DNA of 64,000 nt. It comes from Labilibacter sediminis. Lineage in GTDB: Bacteria > Bacteroidota > Bacteroidia > Bacteroidales > Marinilabiliaceae. A program made the translations under genes and the position numbers. Under the pieces are notes generated by a model. That model did no database searches and was not told where the DNA came from. It saw nothing but the letters and a program-made list of their open reading frames with translations. This document shows positions 57,172 to 64,000 of this stretch, one piece after another; the stretch's first letter is position 1; each line of letters opens with the position of its first letter. The stretch covers positions 1 to 64,000 of the forward strand of contig NZ_VCHY01000021.1 of the NCBI RefSeq assembly GCF_005877885.1. Direction: 5' to 3'.

Positions 57172-57204
57172 TTTGGTAGCACACAAACTTATTTGCTATT
57201 TTTG
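57172..57204 (+). promoter_or_regulatory. trxA promoter
   Basis: TTTG (57172-57175), 21-nt spacer and TATTTTTG (57197-57204), a perfect Bacteroidota consensus promoter, about 45 nt before the trxA start. Confidence 0.85.
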
Positions 57205-57251
57205 TGTTCCAATTAAAAAAACAAAAAGTATAAATTTTATAATATTTCGTT

Positions 57252-57569
57252 ATGACAATTGATGTAACAGATGCTAGTTTTGAAGAGGTTGTATTAAAAT
57301 CAGACAAGCCTGTACTGGTTGATTTTTGGGCTGAGTGGTGTGGACCATGTAGAATGGTTGGTCCTGTAGTAAAAGAATTAGCGGAAGAGTATGGTGACAA
57401 AGCTGTAATCACAAAAATGGATGTGGATAGCAATCCTGAAATCTCAGTTAAATTTGGAATTAGAAATATCCCAACCATCCTTTTCTTTAAAAACGGCGAG
57501 GTTGTCGACAAACAAGTTGGCGCGGTTCCAAAAACCATTCTTGCTTCAAAATTAGATGCGCTTATCTAA
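57252..57569 (+). CDS. trxA: thioredoxin
   Basis: General disulfide reductase of the cytoplasm, 105 residues. Active site WCGPC at 29-33 inside VLVDFWAEWCGPCRMVGPV, the Asp of ITKMDVDSN, cis-Pro in IRNIPTILFFKNGE and the GAVPK turn, all at standard spacing. It has its own promoter and terminator. Confidence 0.97.
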   Translation: MTIDVTDASFEEVVLKSDKPVLVDFWAEWCGPCRMVGPVVKELAEEYGDKAVITKMDVDSNPEISVKFGIRNIPTILFFKNGEVVDKQVGAVPKTILASKLDALI

Positions 57570-57627
57570 TATGTAACAAGACTCAAAAAAATTTAATTGG
57601 CTAAAAATAGCCAATAACTAAACTCAG

Positions 57628-57665
57628 AAGTGGTTATCATTTTATTATGGTAACCACTTTTTTTA
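57628..57665 (+). terminator. intrinsic terminator of trxA
   Basis: Stem AAGTGGTTA (57628-57636) / TAACCACTT (57651-57659), followed by seven T, 59 bases after the trxA stop. Confidence 0.92.
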
Positions 57666-58000
57666 TCCCCACTCCCACAATAATATCTTCCCTTACGCAT
57701 TAAATTTTCTTCGTTATTAGACTACAATTAGTACATATAACACCCCTGTAACGTGTAAATTTTTAGCCATTACAAACTTTTACCTGTTCACCCATATAAA
57801 AATAATCCAAATGAAGGTGTAAAATCCTTAAAATTCACACCCCTCTTACCCTCTCTCTATTAACACCTTACGTTTGTCACACTTTTGTCACGCCTCCTAA
57901 TTCACTAATACACGCCGTTAGATGTACCTTAAGGGTTCTATTTTTTCTCACGAAAAAAACACACACACATTTATCATTCTTAATTAAACTACTTAAAAAA
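57666..58000 (+). promoter_or_regulatory. upstream region of the dehydratase-ATPase gene
   Basis: 335 bp without ORF. Contains repeated ACACCCCT, GTAACGTGTAAA/GGTGTAAAA and TTTGTCACAC-TTTTGTCACG phrases (57869-57894), which may be binding sites of an unknown regulator. A -7 element TACGTTTG is at 57869-57876, without a -33. The many CACC/GTG words make it stand out from the usual AT-rich gaps of this genome. Confidence 0.4.
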
Positions 58001-60142
58001 ATGAGCACGACATTTAATCTAACAAACGGACTAACCAAAGCTGAAAAAAGAAACTTTGCTTATGAAACATTTCGAAGTTTCTATAAAGATTCAGCACAAA
58101 GCGGGGACACACTTAGTAGCGCTTCACCCATTAAACTAAGAGCAACAAAAAGCTTAATTACACGACGTACAACACTATTAAGAGACTCTTTTAAACCAGA
58201 CACCAAAGTAATGGCTACATCATTACTCGTTCCGTCCGAATTTGCATGGGCTCTTGATTGTATTCCTCTAAACCTGGAGATGTTTAGTAGTCTTTTGGCC
58301 TCTCATTCAAAAATCATCGACTTAAACAACAAAGGTAGTTTAACTGCTCCTCGCTGTAGCTTTATCAACTCATTAAAGGGAGCTATGTTAGAAAACCTTC
58401 TTCCTATACCTGATGTATTGGTTAGTTCCAGCGCTTATTGCGAAGCAGTAGGTCTTTCTTTTGAAGATTTACAAAAGGAATTTAATATTGACCATCACCA
58501 TATAGAATTACCTGTGTATGCAGATGATAGATCGGCAAGCACTTTAGGTCAGAGACTAAAAGAATCATTTATAAAAATGGCTAAATCGCTTAATGCTGAT
58601 GTAGACCTGGCGTTAGAAAAATTCAGAACCGTAATGTACAGATCTTCTGAAGCACGAAGAGTGTTTCTTGAACTTTGGGATTACAGAAAGCAAAACGGAC
58701 CTGTTAACCTTGGTTTAGAACCATTACACTGGCACATGCAATTTTTACCAATGTGGGGAGATGAGAAATCTGTAGATATGTGTACCCGCCTTAAAAATGA
58801 ATTTATATCCTACGCAGAAGGGTTAACTCCGGATGAAAATGAAGGTATACCGGTTGCCATGTATGGATTAATACCATACGGAAGAACTGAAGTATGGAGC
58901 ATATTAAATGAAGCAAATGCCTTTGTTTCGTTTGAAGGTGTTAACTATTTAGGAAACTATGTTATGCCTGATATGAATAACTTTGATCAACTAACGATTG
59001 ACGAATTATTCGAAAATTTAGCACAAAACCTTATCAATGTTCCTATGCGAGGTGGCGATATCATTAAAAAATCGAACGATTTCATGAAAGAAGCTAAACA
59101 CTTGGGTTCCAAAGGAATGATGATTATTTCTCATGAACATTGTCAGCTTCTTGCACCGCGTTTACATGAAATTGAAAATGAGGCCACTAAAAATAATCTT
59201 AAAGTTGTATCTTTGGGTGGCGACTGTATCTTGGGGATGCCTAAGGGCCCAACTTCCTTTAGATTAAGGACTTTCCTTACTTCACTTCAGGGCATCAGCT
59301 TAAAAAAAGAAATAAAACCTGTTGTAAAACATGAAACAAAAAGCCTACCAAATGTGTATAGATTGGGTGTTGATTTTGGAAGTGGGTTTAGTAAGTATAT
59401 TTTATTAAATGAGGAACACGAAGTGGTTAAACAGGGAGTTTTTTCATCAGGAATTGATTACCCTGGATTATTAACAGAAATTACACAGAAGATAAATGTA
59501 GATCAACCTATTATGCTTGGTGTAGCAGGTGTTGGAAGCGACAATCCTATTTTTAAGAATATGGTACATCGCCAAACCACTGAAATGAATGCACTTATTA
59601 ATTCATGCCAAAAGCTTTTCAGAAGCAGGGAAGAATTATTGGTTATGGACATAGGCACACAAGATGTTAAGATTCTGCACTTTGCCGACATGGAATCAGC
59701 TCCGTGGATCAACACCAATAAAAGTTGTGGAGCAGGAACCGGGATGGTATTGGTACAGATATTAGAGCGTTGGCGACAAACTAACGCAAACTTTACCTTT
59801 GAAACGCTAGACCAATTGGCATATGAGGCAGAGGAGAGTGAAATAATCAACACAACTTGTGGAATATTTGCAGTAACAAATGTGGTATCTGCACTTATTC
59901 AGGCATCAGATGAAAAACGCAAATCCATATTAAGAGGGCTATATGAATATGTGGCTACACAAGCCATTAAACTATTACCGCGTGAATTGCAAAACGGCGG
60001 AGAGGTGTTTTTAACAGGTGGTGTTGCCAATCATAAAACACTAAAAAAAGTATTTAAAAATAAAGGATTTGAACTAATTACTCCAGATGTGGAGATTCAT
60101 CCGCAATATTTGGTAGCATTTGGTTCGGCCTTATCGGTATAA
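58001..60142 (+). CDS. 2-hydroxyacyl-CoA dehydratase D-component fused to activator ATPase
   Basis: A 713-residue fusion. Residues 1 to about 440 resemble the HgdB/BcrC-type component: cysteines in APRCSFINS (119), SSAYCEAVG (147) and EHCQLLAPR (381) at the spacing expected for the [4Fe-4S] ligands. From about 452 on lies a BadF/HgdC ASKHA ATPase: GVDFGSGFSKYILL, VMDIGTQDVKIL, the cluster-bridging Cys576 in KSCGAGTG and Cys620 in NTTCGIFA, then LTGGVANHKTL. Normally the ATPase shoots low-potential electrons into the dehydratase; here both are on one chain and no CoA-transferase or second dehydratase subunit is present. The next genes are a chemoreceptor-like and a STAS-like protein, so a sensory or reductive role is conceivable. 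The substrate is unknown. Confidence 0.78.
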   Translation: MSTTFNLTNGLTKAEKRNFAYETFRSFYKDSAQSGDTLSSASPIKLRATKSLITRRTTLLRDSFKPDTKVMATSLLVPSEFAWALDCIPLNLEMFSSLLASHSKIIDLNNKGSLTAPRCSFINSLKGAMLENLLPIPDVLVSSSAYCEAVGLSFEDLQKEFNIDHHHIELPVYADDRSASTLGQRLKESFIKMAKSLNADVDLALEKFRTVMYRSSEARRVFLELWDYRKQNGPVNLGLEPLHWHMQFLPMWGDEKSVDMCTRLKNEFISYAEGLTPDENEGIPVAMYGLIPYGRTEVWSILNEANAFVSFEGVNYLGNYVMPDMNNFDQLTIDELFENLAQNLINVPMRGGDIIKKSNDFMKEAKHLGSKGMMIISHEHCQLLAPRLHEIENEATKNNLKVVSLGGDCILGMPKGPTSFRLRTFLTSLQGISLKKEIKPVVKHETKSLPNVYRLGVDFGSGFSKYILLNEEHEVVKQGVFSSGIDYPGLLTEITQKINVDQPIMLGVAGVGSDNPIFKNMVHRQTTEMNALINSCQKLFRSREELLVMDIGTQDVKILHFADMESAPWINTNKSCGAGTGMVLVQILERWRQTNANFTFETLDQLAYEAEESEIINTTCGIFAVTNVVSALIQASDEKRKSILRGLYEYVATQAIKLLPRELQNGGEVFLTGGVANHKTLKKVFKNKGFELITPDVEIHPQYLVAFGSALSV

Positions 60143-60160
60143 AAACTTAAGAACTAAATT

Positions 60161-61333
60161 ATGGACATTTTTATTTTGGGTATTACGCTAATTATCGCTG
60201 CGGCATTTGTTTGTTGGGGCTTGCTTTATCTTGCTTTTAAAAACACATTTGTACTATTTATTGGAAGTATATTTCTGGCCGTGATAGCTTCAGTAGCATG
60301 CTTTGGCTTTACCGTAGGAAATAAAGGACTGGTTCATCTGTTTTGGGCAGTACCCATTGCCATTGTGCTTATCTTGGGGAGTTACTATCTTCTATCGTTA
60401 AAGGTAAAAGCTCCCATACAGCATCTAACAGAAGTATTGCGTAAAATGAGCGTAAAAGACCTGAGTGCTAACGTTGATGAAAAGTATGCAAACGAAAAAT
60501 ATGAGATTAAAGAAATTATTGATTCGGTTCAGGAATTAATTAATTCGAGTAGAGAGTTAATGCTTAACTTGGATACCAGTTCAACTAATTTATTAAACTC
60601 AAGTTCTCATATTAATAGCAGTTCGTCAAGCATTAGCAATGGTGCCACAGAACAAGCAAGTGGAATAGAAGAAATCTCATCTTCTATTGAAGAGATGACC
60701 GCTAATATCCAAAATAATTCAGACAATGCTAAAAAGTCTAAAACGATCAGTGTACATGCCAATAGCCAACTTCAAACCGCCTACAAGGAAATAGAAGAAG
60801 CAGCTGGTTTAATGAATAAAATCAACAATGAGGTAAGTATTGTGACTAAGATAGCTGGTCAGACAAATATTTTAGCATTAAATGCATCCATAGAGGCTGC
60901 AAAAGCAGGAGCTGCAGGTAAAGGTTTTGCTGTGGTTGCCTCGGAAGTTCGAAAACTGGCTGAACTATCTAATATCTCAGCGGCAGAAATTACAAAACTC
61001 ACTAGAGAAGGTGTAAGCAAGATAAATCAAATAAACACCGACATTGGTAAATTAAATGATGAAACAGCTAAATCAACTGAATTGGTAACAGAAGTTTCAG
61101 CTGCCAGTGAAGAAATGAATATTGGTGCAAATCAGATCAACAATTCAATTCAGGAACTAAGTAAAGTTGTACAGGAAAATGCTGCATCAAGTGAAGAACT
61201 AAGTGCCACTTCTAATTCATTACTTGAAACAGCACAAAAACTTTCTGCTATAGTGAAAGCATACAACTATAAAGAGGCGGAAATAATACCAATGAAAATA
61301 AAATCAAGGAAAAAAAGTCAGCGATTAGCTTAA
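60161..61333 (+). CDS. MCP-like protein without sensor domain
   Basis: A 390-residue membrane protein with three N-terminal helices ([58 protein letters not shown]), a HAMP-like linker ([20 protein letters not shown]), and a long coiled coil of methyl-accepting chemotaxis type. The tip signature [20 protein letters not shown] and [11 protein letters not shown] is well preserved. There is no periplasmic ligand domain. No cheA or cheW genes lie in this window. It starts 18 nt after the dehydratase-ATPase gene, so they form one operon. Confidence 0.85.
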   Translation: MDIFILGITLIIAAAFVCWGLLYLAFKNTFVLFIGSIFLAVIASVACFGFTVGNKGLVHLFWAVPIAIVLILGSYYLLSLKVKAPIQHLTEVLRKMSVKDLSANVDEKYANEKYEIKEIIDSVQELINSSRELMLNLDTSSTNLLNSSSHINSSSSSISNGATEQASGIEEISSSIEEMTANIQNNSDNAKKSKTISVHANSQLQTAYKEIEEAAGLMNKINNEVSIVTKIAGQTNILALNASIEAAKAGAAGKGFAVVASEVRKLAELSNISAAEITKLTREGVSKINQINTDIGKLNDETAKSTELVTEVSAASEEMNIGANQINNSIQELSKVVQENAASSEELSATSNSLLETAQKLSAIVKAYNYKEAEIIPMKIKSRKKSQRLA

Positions 61334-61407
61334 TTAATGCCAGACACACAACATACCTATGATTAGAAGACAGATCTAAACTATTAACATCTGAAAAAAC
61401 TAATAAT

Positions 61408-61839
61408 ATGGTTACATATAATTACAATAAAGATAAAGAAATTCTAGAGACTTTCTTTGTTAATAATGTCACTCAGGGAGAGATTATCAATTTTTTAAAA
61501 GCGATAAGAAGCACCAATGAGATGCCTAAGGATTTAAGAATGTTAATTGATTCAACAAAGGGATCATTAGCTTTAAATCCTGCTCAATTATATAAAATAC
61601 TGGATGAAAACATAAAGCTATTTTCGCGCTTTAATACCTTAAAAGTTGCTATAGTTTTAGACAGGCCTGTAGATACAGCCCTGGCAGTTATATATACCCG
61701 ATTGATTCAACTTGAACGTTACCAGTTTCAGGTATTCAATACAATATTAGCTGCCACAGGATGGATAAACAAAGGCGTAAATGGCGGTAATCGCCATATA
61801 AAACCTAACACCCCACCATTATTAAATAACATCATTTAA
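61408..61839 (+). CDS. small STAS/SpoIIAA-like protein
   Basis: A 143-residue protein of SpoIIAA-like STAS fold: two strands (MVTYNYNKDKEILETFF), helix NFLKAIRSTNE, the central DLRMLIDSTKGS segment with a possible regulatory Ser, helix KILDENIKLFSRF, and the strand LKVAIVLDRPVD followed by TALAVIYTRLIQLERYQF. The C-terminal 20 residues are low complexity. STAS proteins act as switch or anti-anti-sigma partners; here it lies 74 nt after the chemoreceptor-like gene, pointing to a shared regulatory module. The start and the family are moderately certain. Confidence 0.6.
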   Translation: MVTYNYNKDKEILETFFVNNVTQGEIINFLKAIRSTNEMPKDLRMLIDSTKGSLALNPAQLYKILDENIKLFSRFNTLKVAIVLDRPVDTALAVIYTRLIQLERYQFQVFNTILAATGWINKGVNGGNRHIKPNTPPLLNNII

Positions 61840-61876
61840 TAATGGTGAAATTCAATTGTTTCTGTTTTTCCAATTA

Positions 61877-61920
61877 TAAAAATAGGGACTATGCAAACGT
61901 GCAAGTCCCTATTATCTTTT
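61877..61920. terminator. bidirectional terminator
   Basis: Perfect stem AATAGGGACT (61881-61890) / AGTCCCTATT (61904-61913), with T-runs on both strands. It ends the dehydratase-MCP-STAS operon and ahcY, which converge here. Confidence 0.9.
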
Positions 61921-61955
61921 TTACCTCATGAGTATTGCCAGAAGCTTATTGTATA

Positions 61956-63380
61956 TTAGTAACGATAATGTTCCGGTTTATAAGGTCCTTCCTGAGGAAC
62001 TCCAATATAATCAGCCTGCTCTTTAGATAGCTTAGTTAATTTTACACCTAACTTTTCAAGGTGTAAACGTGCTACTTCTTCATCTAATTTTTTTGGTAAA
62101 GTATAAACTCCAACTTTGTAATCCCTTTCCCAAAGCTCAAGCTGAGCCAATGTTTGATTGGTAAATGAGTTACTCATCACAAAACTTGGATGACCTGTAG
62201 CATTACCCAAATTCACTAATCTACCACGCGACAATAAGATAATTGAATGTCCATCAGGAAATTCAAACATATCCACCTGAGGCTTAATATTTTTCTCCTT
62301 AATACCAGGATAGTTTTCTAATTTTTCAACCTGAATTTCATTATCGAAATGACCAATATTACAAACAATTGCCTGGTCTTTCATTTTTTCCATATGTTCA
62401 ATGGTGATAATGTCTTTATTACCAGTAGTAGTTACAATAATATCTGTTTCAAATAAAGCATCTTCGGTAGTTGTTACTTCAAAACCTTCCATAGCCGCTT
62501 GCAATGCACAAATAGGATCAATTTCCGTAACTAAAACACGGGCTCCAAAACCTCTCATACTTTGTGCACAACCTTTACCAACATCACCGTATCCGCAAAC
62601 CAAAACAGTTTTACCGGCAACCATAACATCAGTACCCCTTTTAATTCCGTCAGCTAAACTCTCTCTACACCCATAAAGGTTATCAAATTTAGACTTAGTT
62701 ACGGAATCGTTAACATTGATTGCAGGGAATAACAACTCCCCCTTTTCCATCATCTGATATAAACGGTGAACTCCGGTAGTTGTTTCTTCACTCACTCCTT
62801 TACATTTTTTTGCAACCTTTGCCCATCTGTTAGGATTCTTCTCAAACTCAATTCTCAGCTTATCTATTAGCAATCTATAATCTTCTCCTTCGTTGCTATA
62901 ATCTTTATCTAAGATTGATTTATCCTTTTCAATATCACATCCAATGTGAATCATCATTGTAGCATCACCACCATCATCTACAATTAAATCAGGACCTTCT
63001 CCGTTACCAAAATCAAGGGCTTTCTCTGTACACCACCAGTACTCTTCAAGAGTTTCACCCTTCCAGGCAAAAACAGGTACTCCGGCCTGAGCTATTGCAG
63101 CTGCGGCATGATCCTGTGTACTATAGATATTACAACTACACCAGCGTACATCAGCACCAAGATCAACTAAAGTTTCAATTAAAACTGCAGTTTGAACTGT
63201 CATATGAAGAGAACCCATAATTTTGGCTCCTTTTAACGGTTTTTTCCCAGCATACTTTATTCTTAATGCCATTAAACCAGGCATTTCTTTTTCTGCAATC
63301 TCTATCTCTTTTCTTCCAAAATCGGCCTCAGCCATATCTTTCACTTTGTAGTCAAGTGAATTTGTTAATATCTCAGACAT
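61956..63380 (-). CDS. ahcY: adenosylhomocysteinase
   Basis: Splits S-adenosylhomocysteine to adenosine and homocysteine with tightly bound NAD, linking the methyl cycle to methionine synthesis (metY in this window makes homocysteine de novo). The 474 residues contain [23 protein letters not shown], the active-site block [31 protein letters not shown], the NAD motif [15 protein letters not shown] and the C-terminal [14 protein letters not shown] with the conserved Lys-x-x-x-Tyr-Arg-Tyr end. It is monocistronic. I see no SAH riboswitch upstream. Confidence 0.97.
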   Translation of the reverse strand: MSEILTNSLDYKVKDMAEADFGRKEIEIAEKEMPGLMALRIKYAGKKPLKGAKIMGSLHMTVQTAVLIETLVDLGADVRWCSCNIYSTQDHAAAAIAQAGVPVFAWKGETLEEYWWCTEKALDFGNGEGPDLIVDDGGDATMMIHIGCDIEKDKSILDKDYSNEGEDYRLLIDKLRIEFEKNPNRWAKVAKKCKGVSEETTTGVHRLYQMMEKGELLFPAINVNDSVTKSKFDNLYGCRESLADGIKRGTDVMVAGKTVLVCGYGDVGKGCAQSMRGFGARVLVTEIDPICALQAAMEGFEVTTTEDALFETDIIVTTTGNKDIITIEHMEKMKDQAIVCNIGHFDNEIQVEKLENYPGIKEKNIKPQVDMFEFPDGHSIILLSRGRLVNLGNATGHPSFVMSNSFTNQTLAQLELWERDYKVGVYTLPKKLDEEVARLHLEKLGVKLTKLSKEQADYIGVPQEGPYKPEHYRY

Positions 63381-63506
63381 TGTATATATTTTTTATTTTA
63401 AACTGCAAAATTAATAAAAAAAGAACTACCTCACTGTAATAACATAAGTTAGGCAAAAAATATTCAGCTCTACCAGCCTAATAAATACGAAATTATTGAA
63501 TGTTAT

Positions 63507-64000
63507 TTATTCAGTAAGCTCACTCAACACAGACCTTATTATGCCCTCGTCTTTTTTGAGCTGTTCTTTTAGCGCATCAAGTCCTTTAAACTTTTGTTCA
63601 TCCCTTATTTTTTTTACAAAAATAATTTCAATTTCCTCTGAATAAATATCTTGGTTAAAATCCAAAATATGAACTTCAATTGTAGTGGCTGATTTGTCCT
63701 TGTTTACAGTCGGGCGAATACCAAGGTTCATCATACCCCCGTAACGCCTACCCATTACATCAACCCAGCATGCATAGACACCCGTTGAAGGAATAAGTTT
63801 ATAATGCTCATTGGGGGTAATATTGGCCGTTGGGTAACCTAAAGTGCGCCCTAACTTTTGCCCTCCCTTAACTGTACCAAAAATGGAGAAAGAATACCCC
63901 AACATGCGGTTGGCCTTTTCAATAAGTCCCCGGTTAAGGGATTGACGTATTGCAGTAGAACTAATAACCTCATCCTGTACAGCAACAGCTTCCACCTTAG
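63507..64000 (-). CDS. ribF: riboflavin kinase / FAD synthetase (partial, C-terminal part)
   Basis: The gene enters the window from the right; its start lies beyond base 64000. The visible 164 or so residues contain the end of the FMN adenylyltransferase part (ISSTAIRQSLNRG, the SSTxIR motif) and a complete flavokinase domain: GTVKGGQKLGRTLGYPTANI (substrate/ATP site with GxPTAN), GVYACWVDVMGRRYGGMMNLGIRPTV and IEVHILDFNQDIYSEEIEIIF. The bifunctional enzyme makes FMN and FAD. Confidence 0.94.
   Translation of the reverse strand, partial: KVEAVAVQDEVISSTAIRQSLNRGLIEKANRMLGYSFSIFGTVKGGQKLGRTLGYPTANITPNEHYKLIPSTGVYACWVDVMGRRYGGMMNLGIRPTVNKDKSATTIEVHILDFNQDIYSEEIEIIFVKKIRDEQKFKGLDALKEQLKKDEGIIRSVLSELTE

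Noticed and set aside
57841-57900. Sigma-54 promoter in front of the dehydratase-ATPase gene
   Set aside because: No GG-N10-GC pair with the right context was found in the 335-bp region despite rpoN being in the window.
63381-63506. SAH riboswitch upstream of ahcY
   Set aside because: The 126-bp gap is too AT-rich and lacks the GC-rich core of that riboswitch.

Overview
This window looks like the chromosome of a low-GC Bacteroidota, most likely a marine, Bacteroidales/Marinilabiliales-type organism. The evidence is the 16S rRNA 5' end, a promoter grammar of TTTG-N19-21-TAnnTTTG found upstream of stable RNA and housekeeping genes, the long two-part form of IspG, a GldA-type ABC ATPase, a protein with a type IX-like C-terminal end, and a REP-associated (RAYT) transposase. 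The genus cannot be named from this sequence alone.

Layout. 1-1180: start of an rrn operon on the minus strand with three tandem promoters. 1181-3869: homoserine dehydrogenase and O-acetylhomoserine sulfhydrylase (metY), preceded by a leader with a Met/Cys-only peptide followed by two Ser codons. 4264-12005: a secreted protein of unknown function and, on the plus strand, a TetR-TolC-MFP-RND efflux operon. 12326-23480: a large minus-strand branched-chain amino-acid cluster, ilvD-ilvB-ilvN-leuA-leuC-leuD-(citramalate/isopropylmalate synthase paralogue)-leuB. It begins with a complete classical transcription attenuator: leader peptide MNSIFSLILIKVVLLVIIR, pause and antiterminator segments, and a U-tract terminator. 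23822-31108: DUF2007, PAP2-like protein, rpoN, asnS, a secreted protein and ispG. 31499-36947: gldA, pdxH, a patatin/outer-membrane-barrel protein and a TylF-like methyltransferase.

36950-40560 is an accessory, repeat-dominated island. It holds REP-type palindromes, a RAYT transposase, a family of terminators whose inner stems covary, a degenerate ~22-bp tandem array, and three small membrane proteins of one apparent family, each followed by copies of the same repeat. 40565-45826 is a small polysaccharide-degradation operon (PL6 lyase, DUF1961 protein, sulfatase) whose sulfatase is broken by one in-frame stop right after its active site. 46066-63995 returns to core genes: a tRNA with CAU anticodon, HAD hydrolase, transketolase, a protease/propeller/barrel protein, an exonuclease-DnaE fusion, thioredoxin, ahcY and the 3' part of ribF. 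Among these sits an unusual three-gene set at 58001-61839: a 2-hydroxyacyl-CoA dehydratase D-component fused to its ATPase activator, a chemoreceptor-like protein without a sensor domain, and a small STAS-like protein.

Most noteworthy are the two leader-peptide systems (ilvD and metY), the dehydratase-ATPase/chemoreceptor set, and the REP/RAYT island with its paralogous small proteins. All functional statements come from reading the sequence; no database search was run.
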